The position numbers and the translations under genes were made by a program. Under the pieces are notes generated by a model, which saw only the letters and a list, made by a program, of their open reading frames with translations, was not told the DNA's origin and ran no database searches. From positions 1 to 46,266 of the forward strand of contig JAZLBL010000033.1 in assembly GCA_045613685.1 (NCBI GenBank): DNA of 46,266 nucleotides. Direction: 5' to 3'. This document shows positions 8,007 through 17,017 of the stretch, one piece after another (position 1 is the stretch's first letter; every line of letters begins with the position of its first letter). This DNA is from Fimenecus sp045613685. Its GTDB lineage: Bacteria; Bacillota; Clostridia; Oscillospirales; Acutalibacteraceae.

Positions 8007-8975
8007 TTATCTGTCTTCTCTGAAATATGATAATCCAAGTGAAGCAGGGGGTTGATTTTCTTTTTTGTTCATCATACTTGTAACAATTAAAACAATAATT
8101 GTAATTATATAAGGCAACATTTTTAATATTTCGCGTCCTGAGAATGAAATGTTTCCAAAAACAAAAGCTGCAATATATAACGCACCAAAAAGGTAAGAGC
8201 CAATTATCGAGATGTTTGGCTTCCATAAAGTAAAAATTACAAGTGCGATTGCTAACCAGCCAAATGCCTCAATAGTTGATGCATTTTCCCAACTACCCTT
8301 AACGTAGTCCATAATGTAGAACAAACCGCCAAAGCCAGCAATACCACTACCCACTAAAATCGCAACATATTTGTATAATGTAATATTAACACCCATTGCA
8401 TCAGCAGTTGCAGTATTTTCACCAATTGCACGAAGATTAAGACCAACTTTAGTTCTATTAAAGATAAATGTAGTAATCAAAGCAATGGTGATTGCAAAAT
8501 AAACATAAAAACCGTGGCCAAATAGAACTTTAACAATGCCGTCTGAATTTTCGGCAAATGGTAAGCATTTTGCAATAATTTTACCAGCAGTAGAAAAACC
8601 GGTTTTATCCACATATGAGTGCATTAAAAACTGAGTTAAACCATTACCAAAAATTGTAATTGCAAGACCGGTAATATTTTGATTACAACGGAATGTAATT
8701 GTCATTACTGCATATATTGCACCTGTTACAGATGCGAATAGAAAAGCGCCAAAAAGAGAAACAAGAATAAGCATTATCCATGATGCATCTTCAACAGTTT
8801 GCAAGCTTTTTAAATAGAGACTCACAAAAAGACAACCACCAACAGTACCCGTGCACATAATTCCAGGAATACCAAGGTTTAAGTGACCTGCTTTTTCAGT
8901 AATAGTTTCACCAATGCATCCGAAAAGAAGAACTGTGCCGATTGCTATGGCACTCATTAAGAATGTAACTGTCAT
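8007..8975 (-). CDS. Nucleoside-type ABC transporter permease 2 (YufQ/NupQ-like)
   Basis: Inner-membrane channel subunit of the BMP-dependent nucleoside importer, 322 aa, about eight to nine hydrophobic helices. The N-terminal TVLLFGCIGETITEKAGHLN and following GIPGIMCTGTVGG are the family's start pattern. LGLSYFRED at the C-terminus is a short cytoplasmic tail. The stretch VGLNLRAIGENTATADAMGV (about 172-191) is the cytoplasmic EAA-like loop that contacts the ATPase. Its ATG overlaps the stop of the upstream permease by four bases, showing translational coupling. Last gene of the operon, with a terminator at 7925-7954. Confidence 0.9.
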   Translation of the reverse strand: MTVTFLMSAIAIGTVLLFGCIGETITEKAGHLNLGIPGIMCTGTVGGCLFVSLYLKSLQTVEDASWIMLILVSLFGAFLFASVTGAIYAVMTITFRCNQNITGLAITIFGNGLTQFLMHSYVDKTGFSTAGKIIAKCLPFAENSDGIVKVLFGHGFYVYFAITIALITTFIFNRTKVGLNLRAIGENTATADAMGVNITLYKYVAILVGSGIAGFGGLFYIMDYVKGSWENASTIEAFGWLAIALVIFTLWKPNISIIGSYLFGALYIAAFVFGNISFSGREILKMLPYIITIIVLIVTSMMNKKENQPPASLGLSYFREDR

Positions 8976-10072
8976 TTCTTAATTTCCTCCTTTTCTTTTT
9001 TTCTAAATACAAGTTTATAGCTAATAAAGAATGAGCAAAGAATAACTGCAAAATAAACAATACCAACAACAATATTTGATATTGCGTCATTTGTAAACAT
9101 AAATGTCTTTCTTACCTCAACCATACCTTTAGAGATAAAGGTAATGAAAAAGCTTGTAAGCATAATAACTATTGGATTAAATGAAGCAAGCCATGTAGCC
9201 ATAATACCAGTAAAGCCCATATTGTTTGCTGATGTTGTGCTTATTGTGTGGTTGATTGAACCTGCAAGAATAAAACCAACAAGACCTGCGATTGCACCTG
9301 ATAAAATCATTGTTCTGATAATAACTTTATCAACTTTGATACCAACATATTTTGCTGTATTAATGCTTTCACCAACAACAGATATTTCATAACCGTGCTT
9401 TGATGAACGAAGATAAATTTGCATTAAAATTGTTATCAATACAAATAAAATTATGGGTAACAAGTATTTATTTCCAATATCAGGAATATTGCCATGTTCA
9501 ATTGGAGCTAAAACACCAGAACCAGATTTAACCCAGATTGTAATGCATAAAGAAACAAGACCTTGTGCAATGTAGTTCATCATAAGAGTAAAAAGCGATT
9601 CATTAGTGTTAAACTTTGCTTTGAAAATAGCTGGGATAGCTGCCCATATTGCACCTGCAGATATACTTGCTAAAAGCATAAGTGGAATAACAACAGAATC
9701 ATCCGTTTTACCACCGAGATAGAACATGCAAGCAATTGCTGCAAGGCAACCAACAAGAATTTGTCCATTACCACCTAAATTCCAAAACTTCATTTTAAAA
9801 GCAGGGAGTAATGCCATTGATGTACCGAGAAGAAGAGCGGTGTCTTGAAGTAGAAGCCATAACTTTCGCTCACTTCCAAAAGCTCCTGTAAACAATGATT
9901 TGAAGAAATCAGCTAAATTTTTATCAGAGAACATCATTGAAATGAAGCCACTTAAGAGTAATCCAACAACAATTGCGATGGAATAAATAAGAATTATATT
10001 TTGAATTTTTATATTATCTCGTTTTACAATTCGAACAAAAGGTTCTTTTAAGTTGTTTTTATTCTTTTTCAT
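8972..10072 (-). CDS. Nucleoside-type ABC transporter permease 1 (YufP/NupP-like)
   Basis: First membrane subunit of the same importer, 366 aa. A basic cytoplasmic N-terminus of about 22 residues precedes the first helix (NIILIYSIAIVVGLLLSG). Family landmarks: FKMKFWNLGGNGQILVG near 106-122 and the ATPase-contact loop YEISVVGESINTAKYVGIKV at about 224-243. The C-terminus is basic (FRKKEKEEIKK). It overlaps the ATPase stop and the next permease start by four bases each, so all three are coupled. Homologues in this family carry guanosine, adenosine and other nucleosides or related bases. Confidence 0.9.
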   Translation of the reverse strand: MKKNKNNLKEPFVRIVKRDNIKIQNIILIYSIAIVVGLLLSGFISMMFSDKNLADFFKSLFTGAFGSERKLWLLLQDTALLLGTSMALLPAFKMKFWNLGGNGQILVGCLAAIACMFYLGGKTDDSVVIPLMLLASISAGAIWAAIPAIFKAKFNTNESLFTLMMNYIAQGLVSLCITIWVKSGSGVLAPIEHGNIPDIGNKYLLPIILFVLITILMQIYLRSSKHGYEISVVGESINTAKYVGIKVDKVIIRTMILSGAIAGLVGFILAGSINHTISTTSANNMGFTGIMATWLASFNPIVIMLTSFFITFISKGMVEVRKTFMFTNDAISNIVVGIVYFAVILCSFFISYKLVFRKKEKEEIKK

Positions 10073-11769
10073 TCCGTCACCTCGTTTCCTTTAGATTGTA
10101 CCATCATAAGACCAATTTCATCTTTGGTGGTTGTTCTAGCATCAACAATACCTGAAACTTTACCACCACTTAAAACTAATATTCTATCGCTGAGCGCCAT
10201 CAATACATCTAAATCTTCACCAACAAAAATTACAGAAACACCTTTTTGTTTTTGTTCATTAAGAAGATTATATATAGTGTACGATGAGTTAATATCAAGT
10301 CCGCGAACAGGGTAGGCAGTCATTAAAATTGCTGGAGCTGCTGCAATTTCACGACCAACAAGCACTTTTTGAACATTACCACCCGATAATTTTCTTACTG
10401 CAGTATGCGAATCAGGTGTATTTACTTTCAAGTCATTGATAATTTTGTCAGCAAGGTCTTGTGGACGTTTTCTATCAAGAAACATTGACTTGCCTTTACG
10501 ATAACTACGAAGCATCATATTGTCAACAATATCCATGTTTCCAACAAGGCCCATGCCAAGTCTATCCTCAGGGACAAAAGAAAGGCGAATACCAAGTTCA
10601 CGAATTTCTCGTGGTGATTTATCTTTTAAGTCGATGACTTCATCTTCTTTAAAGATGATTTTTTCACTACTTACAAGCTCTTTAACTTCTTTTTTAGACA
10701 ACTTAGTAAAATCAATGTCATTTCCATTTTCATCCATAAAAGCATTTTCATTTGCAAGTTCCATGACACGCTTATATGTTTTGTGGAAGAATGAAACAGG
10801 CTTGTCTTTTTTTGGATGGTAATAAATCAAAGTGCCATTTTCATATTTATTAAGTCCAGCTATTGCTTCAAGCAATTCCTTCTGTCCACTACCTGCAATG
10901 CCTGCAATACCGAGAATTTCGCCGCCGAAAGAATCAAAAGAAACATCGTCAACAACAGTATAACCATCAGGACTTTTTACAGTTAAGTTTGAAACTGAAA
11001 GTCTTAATTTACTGTCAACAGGGTCTGTACGGTTAATGTTAAGGTCAATCTTTTCACCAACCATCATTTCAGTAAGCTCTTTTTCAGATGTTTCTGAAGT
11101 GTTTACAGTAGCAACGTGGTCACCTTTACGCAAAACAGTCACTCTGTCAGAGATTTCCATAACCTCATTTAATTTATGTGTAATGATGATAATAGATTTT
11201 CCATCATCTCTCATTGCCTTTAATACCTTGAATAAGCTTCTTATTTCTTGTGGAGTTAAAACTGCAGTAGGCTCATCTAATATGAGAATATCAGCGCCTC
11301 TGTATAAAACTTTTAAGATTTCAACAGTTTGTTTTTCTGAAACAGACATTTCATAGATTTTTTTATCTAGATTTATATGGAATCCGTATTTGTTTGCCAT
11401 TTCTTTAATACGGTTATTTACCTCTTTAAGATTGAATTTTTCGCCTTCAACACCCAAAGCAACATTTTGTGCTGCACTAAAAATATCAATTAACTTGAAA
11501 TGTTGATGAATCATACCAATTTTATGGTCAAAGGCATCACGAGGAGAACGAATAACAACTTCTTCACCATTAATAAGTATTTTACCAGAATCAGGATAAT
11601 AAATTCCTGCAACCATATTCATAAGGGTTGTTTTTCCACAACCATTTTCACCGAGAATAGAAAGAATTTCGCCTTTATATACATCTAAACTAACATTATT
11701 GTTTGCAATTACTTTAGAGCCAAATTTTTTAGTAATATTTTTTAATTGAAGAATAACAGTTTTTTCCAT
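10069..11769 (-). CDS. Nucleoside-type ABC transporter ATPase (YufO/NupO-like)
   Basis: Double ATPase subunit, 566 aa. Domain 1 is complete: Walker A GENGCGKTT (40-48), signature MSVSEKQ (141-147), Walker B ILILDEP (161-167), THKL at 197-200. Domain 2 is degenerate as usual for this family: GIAGSGQKE (290-297) in place of Walker A, a good LSGGNVQK (461-468), and AYPVRGLD (485-492) where DEP would stand. An extra charged block at about 320-388 makes it roughly 50 residues longer than the common ~510 aa form. Start 11769 is chosen for AAGGAG just upstream; a further in-frame start 48 bases earlier lacks one. A stem-loop separates it from the BMP gene. Confidence 0.9.
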   Translation of the reverse strand: MEKTVILQLKNITKKFGSKVIANNNVSLDVYKGEILSILGENGCGKTTLMNMVAGIYYPDSGKILINGEEVVIRSPRDAFDHKIGMIHQHFKLIDIFSAAQNVALGVEGEKFNLKEVNNRIKEMANKYGFHINLDKKIYEMSVSEKQTVEILKVLYRGADILILDEPTAVLTPQEIRSLFKVLKAMRDDGKSIIIITHKLNEVMEISDRVTVLRKGDHVATVNTSETSEKELTEMMVGEKIDLNINRTDPVDSKLRLSVSNLTVKSPDGYTVVDDVSFDSFGGEILGIAGIAGSGQKELLEAIAGLNKYENGTLIYYHPKKDKPVSFFHKTYKRVMELANENAFMDENGNDIDFTKLSKKEVKELVSSEKIIFKEDEVIDLKDKSPREIRELGIRLSFVPEDRLGMGLVGNMDIVDNMMLRSYRKGKSMFLDRKRPQDLADKIINDLKVNTPDSHTAVRKLSGGNVQKVLVGREIAAAPAILMTAYPVRGLDINSSYTIYNLLNEQKQKGVSVIFVGEDLDVLMALSDRILVLSGGKVSGIVDARTTTKDEIGLMMVQSKGNEVTE

Positions 11770-11818
11770 AAGAAACTCCTTAAAAAATAAAGGATTTTTA
11801 TTTTGCTTATCATTCAAG

Positions 11819-11847
11819 AAAGGCGAAGTTGTTGCGCTTCGCCTTTC
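11819..11847 (-). promoter_or_regulatory. Intercistronic stem-loop after the BMP gene
   Basis: AAAGGCGAAG pairs perfectly with CTTCGCCTTT over an 8-9 base loop, in the 117-base gap between the BMP lipoprotein and the ATPase gene. On the minus strand the tail is TCTTGAATG, without a T run. A partial terminator or mRNA-stabilising stem that keeps binding-protein mRNA above transporter mRNA fits; this role is inference. Confidence 0.6.
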
Positions 11848-11886
11848 CCGTTAATTAAATAAGAATAACATCAAAAACTAAAATGA

Positions 11887-13110
11887 TTATTCAGTGATAG
11901 CTGTAATACCATCAATAATAATGTTGAAGTAAGGAGCTGAACGTTTTGCACTTTCGTTTACAAAAGTAATACCGTTAGCTGTTTCAACAACTTCTGTTTC
12001 AGGAACATAGTCGCCTGCGTCATCAACGTCAGCAACGAATGATGTTAATGCTTTGCCGTCAACTGTGAATGTTGAGCAGTCAAATACTTTAATTGTTCCG
12101 TCTTTAAGACCAGCCTTAACAGCATCAAGTTTTTCTTGTGTACCCTTTGCAGCAGCAGTGCCAAGAGCTGTGATTTCTACAGAACCTGTTGCGATTGTGC
12201 CTGTCCAGTCTGTATCAATAGCTTTGTTATTCTGAACGCAATCAATAATGTACTCGAAATATGGAGTCCAGTTGATTCTTGAAGCAATAATAAATGTGTT
12301 TGGACATTTTTCAACAGTTGAACCGTTATAAGATACGTTAGGAATATTTCTTTCTTCACAAGCTGTAGGAGCGCCCCATGAGTCAGCGTGCTGAGAAATC
12401 AATTTACAACCATTGTCGATGAGAGCAAGAGCTGTTGTCTTTTCAGCTGCTTCATCATACCAAGAGTTTGTATAACGAACTTCCATTTTAACATTTTCTA
12501 CAACTGATTTAACACCAAGGTAGAATGATGTGTAACCTGAAATAACTTCAGCATATGGGAATGCACCAACATAACCGATTTTTGCATTTTCGTCAGAAAC
12601 TTTGCCTTCAGCATCGCCATAAAGTTCAACGAGTTTCATACCAGCTGCAACACCTGCAAGGTATCTGCCTTCATAGATTGAAGCAAATGCATTGTGGAAG
12701 TTAGCAAGCTTTTCTGTGTGAGCTCTTGTACCTGTAGCATGGCAGAATTCAACTTCTGGGAATTCTTTAGCTGCCTGAATCATATAAGGTTCGTGACCAA
12801 AAGAGTCAGCGAAGATAAGGTCATATGACTCAGCTAAGTCAGCAGCTTGGTCATAACAAGCTGTACCTTCAGCGATGTCAGTAACAATTGTGTAATCGTC
12901 AGCTGTGAGACCTTTGTTTGCACAAGCCTGTTTGAAAGCATCGATGAAGTTTTTGTCGTATGTTGATGAGTCACCGTGTAAGCAAATAAGAGCAGCCTTA
13001 ATTTTCTTTGCATCAGTGTCTCCGTTGTTGTTACCGCCACATGCTGCAAAGCAAGTAACAACGAGAGCAATAGCCATAACTACTGCAAGAACTTTTTTGA
13101 GATTTTTCAT
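11887..13110 (-). CDS. BMP-family (PnrA-like) substrate-binding lipoprotein
   Basis: Extracellular binding protein that feeds nucleosides or bases to the downstream ABC transporter, 407 aa. The N-terminus MKNLKKVLAVVMAIALVV is a signal peptide with lipobox FAAC and lipidated Cys24, then a Gly/Asn spacer. The BMP fold follows: YDLIFADSFGH (about 100), the segment GRYLAGVAAGM, AKIGYVGAFPYAEVISGY and the late motif ISQHADSWGAPTACEE. Start 13110 has AAAGGAGAG upstream; the longer open frame to 13233 runs back into the xpt region. It is 55 bases after xpt with no clear terminator between, so xpt probably heads this operon. The xpt link argues for purine substrates. Confidence 0.93.
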   Translation of the reverse strand: MKNLKKVLAVVMAIALVVTCFAACGGNNNGDTDAKKIKAALICLHGDSSTYDKNFIDAFKQACANKGLTADDYTIVTDIAEGTACYDQAADLAESYDLIFADSFGHEPYMIQAAKEFPEVEFCHATGTRAHTEKLANFHNAFASIYEGRYLAGVAAGMKLVELYGDAEGKVSDENAKIGYVGAFPYAEVISGYTSFYLGVKSVVENVKMEVRYTNSWYDEAAEKTTALALIDNGCKLISQHADSWGAPTACEERNIPNVSYNGSTVEKCPNTFIIASRINWTPYFEYIIDCVQNNKAIDTDWTGTIATGSVEITALGTAAAKGTQEKLDAVKAGLKDGTIKVFDCSTFTVDGKALTSFVADVDDAGDYVPETEVVETANGITFVNESAKRSAPYFNIIIDGITAITE

Positions 13111-13165
13111 AATAGTTTTTCTCTCCTTTTTATTTTTGTAATATTTTTTACAGCTAGTGCTGTTA

Positions 13166-13747
13166 TTACCTTGTACCAAAAGTAATTTTTCCAGTTGAGT
13201 CATCCATAGCGTCAATAATAGCCATAGATTCAACTTTAATGCCTTGGGCTCTTAATTTATCGCCGCCACCTTGATAACCTTTTTCAATGGCTATGCCACA
13301 ACCAGCAAGGCGCGCACCAGATTGATTAACAATATCTATAAGGCCGAGTAACGCATTGCCCTTTGCAAGAAAATCATCAACGATTAAAACATTGTCATCT
13401 TCATTTAAAAATGATTTTGAAACTATGATGTCGTAAGTGCATTGGTGTGTAAATGATTCAACTTGACTTGTATAAACATCGCCTTTTATATTTATGGTTT
13501 TAGTTTTTTTTGCGAAAAGAAGTGGACAACCAAATTGTTGAGCCACCATACAACCAACGCCAATTCCAGATGCTTCGATTGTAAGTACTTTGGTAATGTT
13601 TTCATCTGCAAAAAGTTTTTTTAATTCAACACCCATTTGTGAAAGTAATTCAACATCTATCTGATGGTTGAGAAAGCTGTCAACTTTCAAAACATTGCCG
13701 GCAAAAACTTTGCCATCTTTAATAATTCTTTCTTCTAAAATTTTCAT
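13166..13747 (-). CDS. xpt: Xanthine phosphoribosyltransferase
   Basis: Purine salvage enzyme that joins xanthine to PRPP to give XMP, cytoplasmic, 193 aa, the normal Xpt length. It starts MKILEERIIKDGKVF as most Xpt proteins do. The PRPP loop VLIVDDFLAKGNALLGL lies at about 122-138, and EASGIGVG near 68-75 and KKGY-type IEKGYQGGG near 157-165 are further family marks. Start 13747 follows GAGGG; the longer open frame runs through the promoter. It is the first gene of a five-gene unit with the BMP importer, pairing uptake with trapping by phosphoribosylation. No purine riboswitch is present in its very short leader. Confidence 0.93.
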   Translation of the reverse strand: MKILEERIIKDGKVFAGNVLKVDSFLNHQIDVELLSQMGVELKKLFADENITKVLTIEASGIGVGCMVAQQFGCPLLFAKKTKTINIKGDVYTSQVESFTHQCTYDIIVSKSFLNEDDNVLIVDDFLAKGNALLGLIDIVNQSGARLAGCGIAIEKGYQGGGDKLRAQGIKVESMAIIDAMDDSTGKITFGTR

Positions 13748-13777
13748 AGATTTACCCTCGTCGTCAATATATAAACA

Positions 13778-13806
13778 ATTATACTTCAAAACGCAAAAAA
13801 ATACAA
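13778..13806 (-). promoter_or_regulatory. xpt operon promoter
   Basis: On the minus strand TTGTAT (13806-13801), a 17-base spacer and TATAAT (13783-13778). Transcription would begin about 25 bases before the xpt start codon, leaving no room for a riboswitch. It faces away from the sugar transporter operon. Confidence 0.7.
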
Positions 13807-13914
13807 TATTTTTTATCTGTCTTTTCGTGGAATTTTTTATGGATAATTTGGTAAAAATATATAAAAAGTTAATGTTTGTATTTAATTGGACAGGCATTAA
13901 ATAGGAGGAAAAAT

Positions 13915-15267
13915 ATGAAAAAAATATTATCTATTCTAATTGTTATTTGCATTTTCTCAACTTTTTTTACCGCATGCAAAGGTGATGTGGATAATAATCC
14001 ACAAGGACAAGCCGAAACAAATGCTGCAGTAGTAAGGTTTTTGAATTTCAAACCTGAGGTTGCAACAGTGTATGACGAGATAGCTAAGGCGTATAAAAAT
14101 GAAACAGGAAAAACACTTATAGTTGAAACAGCGGCAAGTGGAAACTATGAACAAACACTTGCTGCAAAAATGGGCACAAGTGAAGCACCAACATTATTTC
14201 AAATAAATGGTCCTAAAGGATATGTTAACTGGAAAGATTATTGTGCCGACTTATCAGAAACTGAACTCTATAAGCATTTGACTGACAAATCACTTGCCGT
14301 CACTGTTGGCGGTGGTGTTTATGGTATTCCTTATGTAGTTGAAGGATATGGAATTATCTATAACAAAGAAGTTACCGATAAGTATTTCGCATTAAACGAC
14401 AAAGCAACCCAATATAAATCAATGGATGAAATTAGAAGTTTTGATGCATTGAAGTCGGTGGTTGAAGATATGCAAAAAAATGCATCAAAATTAGGAATAA
14501 AAGGTGTTTTTGCATCAACCTCTTTAAAAACTGGTGAGGATTGGCGTTGGCAAACTCATCTTGCGAATATTCCATTGTATTATGAATTCACAAAAAATGA
14601 AGTCGACTTGTCAAGTGATGCAACAAAAACTGTAGATTTTGTATTTTCTGAAAATTTCAAGAATATTTTTGATTTATATATAAATAATTCTGTTAGTGAC
14701 AAAAAAGTTTTAGGCTCAAAAATTGTTGATGAATCAATGGCTGAGTTTGCACTCGGACAGTGTGCTATGGTACAAAATGGTAACTGGGCGTGGTCACAGA
14801 TTAGTCAAGTAAGCGGCAATAAGGCTAAAGCTGAAAATATTAAGTATTTACCGATATATATAGGCATTCAGGGTGAAGAAAATCAAGGGCTCTGTATTGG
14901 TACAGAAAACTTTTTCGCAATTAATTCGAAAGCCACAGAAGCAGAACAAAAAGCAACTCAAGAGTTTATATATTGGTTGTTTTCAAGCAAAACAGGAAAA
15001 GATTTTGTGATTAACAAGTTAAATATTATTGCTCCTTTTGATACTTTTAATGAAGATGAAAAACCAAACGACCCACTAGCACAAGAAGTTATTAACTGGA
15101 TGAATAAGGCAGAAGTTACAACAATTCCATGGAATTTTACAGTTTTTCCAAGTCAGACTTTTAAAAGTGATTTTGGTGCAGCACTTCTTCAATATGCTCA
15201 GGGTACAAAAGAATGGGACGATGTGAAAAAACTTTTTGTTGAGCGATGGAAAAGTGAAAGTCAGTAA
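13915..15267 (+). CDS. Sugar ABC transporter substrate-binding lipoprotein
   Basis: Extracellular solute-binding protein of the MalE-like family 1, 450 aa. Signal peptide MKKILSILIVICIFSTFF with lipobox ending at Cys21 (TAC). The mature part starts VRFLNFKPEVATVYDEIAKA, a usual first strand and helix. AVTVGGGVYGIPYVVEGYG near 136-154 and MVQNGNWAWSQI near 285-296 are characteristic hinge/ligand segments rich in aromatic residues. AGGAGG precedes ATG 13915. First gene of a unit that continues with two permeases, an ATPase, malQ and a phosphorylase, so maltose/maltodextrin is the likely ligand. A hairpin follows its stop codon. Confidence 0.92.
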   Translation: MKKILSILIVICIFSTFFTACKGDVDNNPQGQAETNAAVVRFLNFKPEVATVYDEIAKAYKNETGKTLIVETAASGNYEQTLAAKMGTSEAPTLFQINGPKGYVNWKDYCADLSETELYKHLTDKSLAVTVGGGVYGIPYVVEGYGIIYNKEVTDKYFALNDKATQYKSMDEIRSFDALKSVVEDMQKNASKLGIKGVFASTSLKTGEDWRWQTHLANIPLYYEFTKNEVDLSSDATKTVDFVFSENFKNIFDLYINNSVSDKKVLGSKIVDESMAEFALGQCAMVQNGNWAWSQISQVSGNKAKAENIKYLPIYIGIQGEENQGLCIGTENFFAINSKATEAEQKATQEFIYWLFSSKTGKDFVINKLNIIAPFDTFNEDEKPNDPLAQEVINWMNKAEVTTIPWNFTVFPSQTFKSDFGAALLQYAQGTKEWDDVKKLFVERWKSESQ

Positions 15268-15279
15268 TAAAAAATTAAA

Positions 15280-15309
15280 AATCGCCCCGCTGAAAAATGC
15301 AGGGCGATT
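15280..15309 (+). promoter_or_regulatory. Intercistronic stem-loop after the sugar-binding protein gene
   Basis: AATCGCCC (15280-15287) pairs with GGGCGATT (15302-15309), extended inward by GC/GC, followed by CTTTCGC. It lies in the gap before the first permease gene. It could reduce read-through or protect the upstream mRNA, as in other binding-protein operons. Confidence 0.65.
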
Positions 15310-15330
15310 CTTTCGCAAGGATTGATTTTA

Positions 15331-16176
15331 ATGGAGAAAAACATAAGAAAATATTTCCCAATTTTTTTATTCCCAACATTAATATCCTTTGTATTAGTGT
15401 TTTTAATTCCTTTTATTTTGGGGATTTATTTATCTTTTACAAGCTTTACAACTGTTGAAAATGCCACTTGGGTTGGAATTGAAAACTATATAAAAGCCTT
15501 TACACAAGACACTAATTTTTTGAATGCTTTATGGTTTACTATAAAGTTTACAGTTGTGTCGGTTATAACTATTAATGTTCTCGCATTTTGCCTAGCTTTG
15601 ATTTTAACAAAAGCAATAAAAGGCACATCTTTTTTCAGAACAGTATTTTTTATGCCCAACTTAATTGGTGGCATTGTCTTAGGATATATCTGGAATTTGT
15701 TGATTAATTCGGTGCTGGGAATATTTGGATACGATATCACTTATGATGCAAGGTTTGGTTTCTGGGGATTAGTATTTCTTATGAACTGGCAACTAATCGG
15801 ATATATGATGGTTATTTATATAGCTGGCATTCAAAATATACCAAAAGAGCTTAATGAAGCAGCGAGAATTGATGGCGCATCATCATTCAATATTTTGAAG
15901 AATGTCACAATTCCAATGGTGATGCCATCTGTAACAATATGTCTGTTTTTAACGCTTACAAATTCATTTAAATTATTTGACCAGAATTTAGCTTTGACAG
16001 GTGGTGCTCCTGCTAGAGAAACATCTATGTTGGCACTTGATATTTTTAATACATTCTATGGAAGAATTGGATGGCAAGGCGTTGGACAAGCAAAAGCAGT
16101 GGTTTTCTTTATAATAGTTGCCATTATTGCATTCGTTCAGCTAAAAATAACAGCAAGAAAAGAGGTTGAACAATGA
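15331..16176 (+). CDS. Sugar ABC transporter permease (MalF-like)
   Basis: Membrane channel subunit of a CUT1-type sugar importer, 281 aa, six helices. The first helix is FPTLISFVLVFLIPFILGIY. The ATPase-contact EAA loop reads NEAARIDGASSFNILKNVTI near 175-194. The C-terminal helix and ARKEVEQ tail are normal for short MalF-type proteins, which lack the large periplasmic loop of E. coli MalF. ATG 15331 is preferred, with AAGGA nine bases upstream; a TTG at 15322 would touch the ribosome site. Its stop overlaps the next start by four bases. Confidence 0.92.
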   Translation: MEKNIRKYFPIFLFPTLISFVLVFLIPFILGIYLSFTSFTTVENATWVGIENYIKAFTQDTNFLNALWFTIKFTVVSVITINVLAFCLALILTKAIKGTSFFRTVFFMPNLIGGIVLGYIWNLLINSVLGIFGYDITYDARFGFWGLVFLMNWQLIGYMMVIYIAGIQNIPKELNEAARIDGASSFNILKNVTIPMVMPSVTICLFLTLTNSFKLFDQNLALTGGAPARETSMLALDIFNTFYGRIGWQGVGQAKAVVFFIIVAIIAFVQLKITARKEVEQ

Positions 16177-17009
16177 TAAAAAATAAGAAATCAAATACTT
16201 TTGCATTTGTTATTTTGTTACTATTGTCGATTGTTTTTCTATTCCCAGTTTATCTTGTTGTAATTAACTCGTTTAAATCGAGATTCAACATTATCAGTGA
16301 ACCTTTTGTGTTCCCCAATAGTGAAACCTTCGTAGGTTTAGAGAATTATATTTCGGGTATTCAAGCTTCAGGAATTCTAGAGGCTTTTTTTAGAACACTT
16401 TTTATTACTATTGGCTCTGTTTTAGCAATTGTGATTTTCACATCAATGACTGCTTGGTATATAACGAGAGTGAAAAACAAATACACAAAAGGAATATACT
16501 ATTTGTTTTTGTTCAGTATGATTGTTCCTTTTCAAATGGTAATGTTTACAATGACTGCTGTCTGTATAAAACTAGGGCTCAATAACATATTTGGAATAAT
16601 ACCAGTATATCTTGGCTTTGGCTCGGGGCTATCAGTATTTATGTTCAGCGGCTTTATTAAAGGTTTGCCACGAGAAATTGAAGAAGCGGCAATGATTGAT
16701 GGTTGTAGTCCTATAAAGACTTTTTTTATGGTTGTTTTTCCAATTTTAAAACCAACTGCAATAACTGTTGCTATTTTAAATTCAATGTGGATATGGAATG
16801 ATTTTTTGCTTCCGTATTTGCTTTTGGGGACAAAAAACAAAACGTTATCAGTTGCAATTCAGATAACAATGCAAGGAGCTTATGGCTCGATAAACTGGGG
16901 TGGATTTATGGCAATGCTTGTATTGGCTATAATTCCAATTATTATATTCTATCTGTTCTGTCAAAAATATATTATTAAAGGTGTTATTGACGGAGCAGTC
17001 AAAGGTTAG
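16173..17009 (+). CDS. Sugar ABC transporter permease (MalG-like)
   Basis: Second channel subunit, 278 aa, six helices. The EAA loop is IEEAAMIDGCSPIKTFFMVV near 169-188. Typical MalG-type landmarks are the N-terminal FLFPVYLVVINSFK and the segment ILNSMWIWNDFLLPYLLL in the last third. Translationally coupled to the first permease by an ATGA overlap. The ATPase gene follows eight bases later. Subunit partner and substrate follow from the operon. Confidence 0.92.
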   Translation: MIKNKKSNTFAFVILLLLSIVFLFPVYLVVINSFKSRFNIISEPFVFPNSETFVGLENYISGIQASGILEAFFRTLFITIGSVLAIVIFTSMTAWYITRVKNKYTKGIYYLFLFSMIVPFQMVMFTMTAVCIKLGLNNIFGIIPVYLGFGSGLSVFMFSGFIKGLPREIEEAAMIDGCSPIKTFFMVVFPILKPTAITVAILNSMWIWNDFLLPYLLLGTKNKTLSVAIQITMQGAYGSINWGGFMAMLVLAIIPIIIFYLFCQKYIIKGVIDGAVKG

Positions 17010-17017
17010 GTAGAAAT

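Noticed and set aside
10069..11769. Degenerate second ATPase domain as evidence of a broken gene
   Set aside because: Loss of the canonical Walker motifs in domain 2 is normal in this YufO/RbsA-like family; the frame is intact.
13138..13165. Terminator between xpt and the BMP gene
   Set aside because: Only a small ACAGC/GCTGT stem is visible and it is followed by A, not T, on the minus strand; read-through is expected.
13748..13914. Possible purine riboswitch ahead of xpt
   Set aside because: The promoter lies only ~30 bases before the start codon and none of the conserved purine aptamer bases are seen.
13876..13914. Upstream ATG 13876 as start of the sugar-binding protein
   Set aside because: AGGAGG and a proper lipoprotein signal peptide point to ATG 13915.
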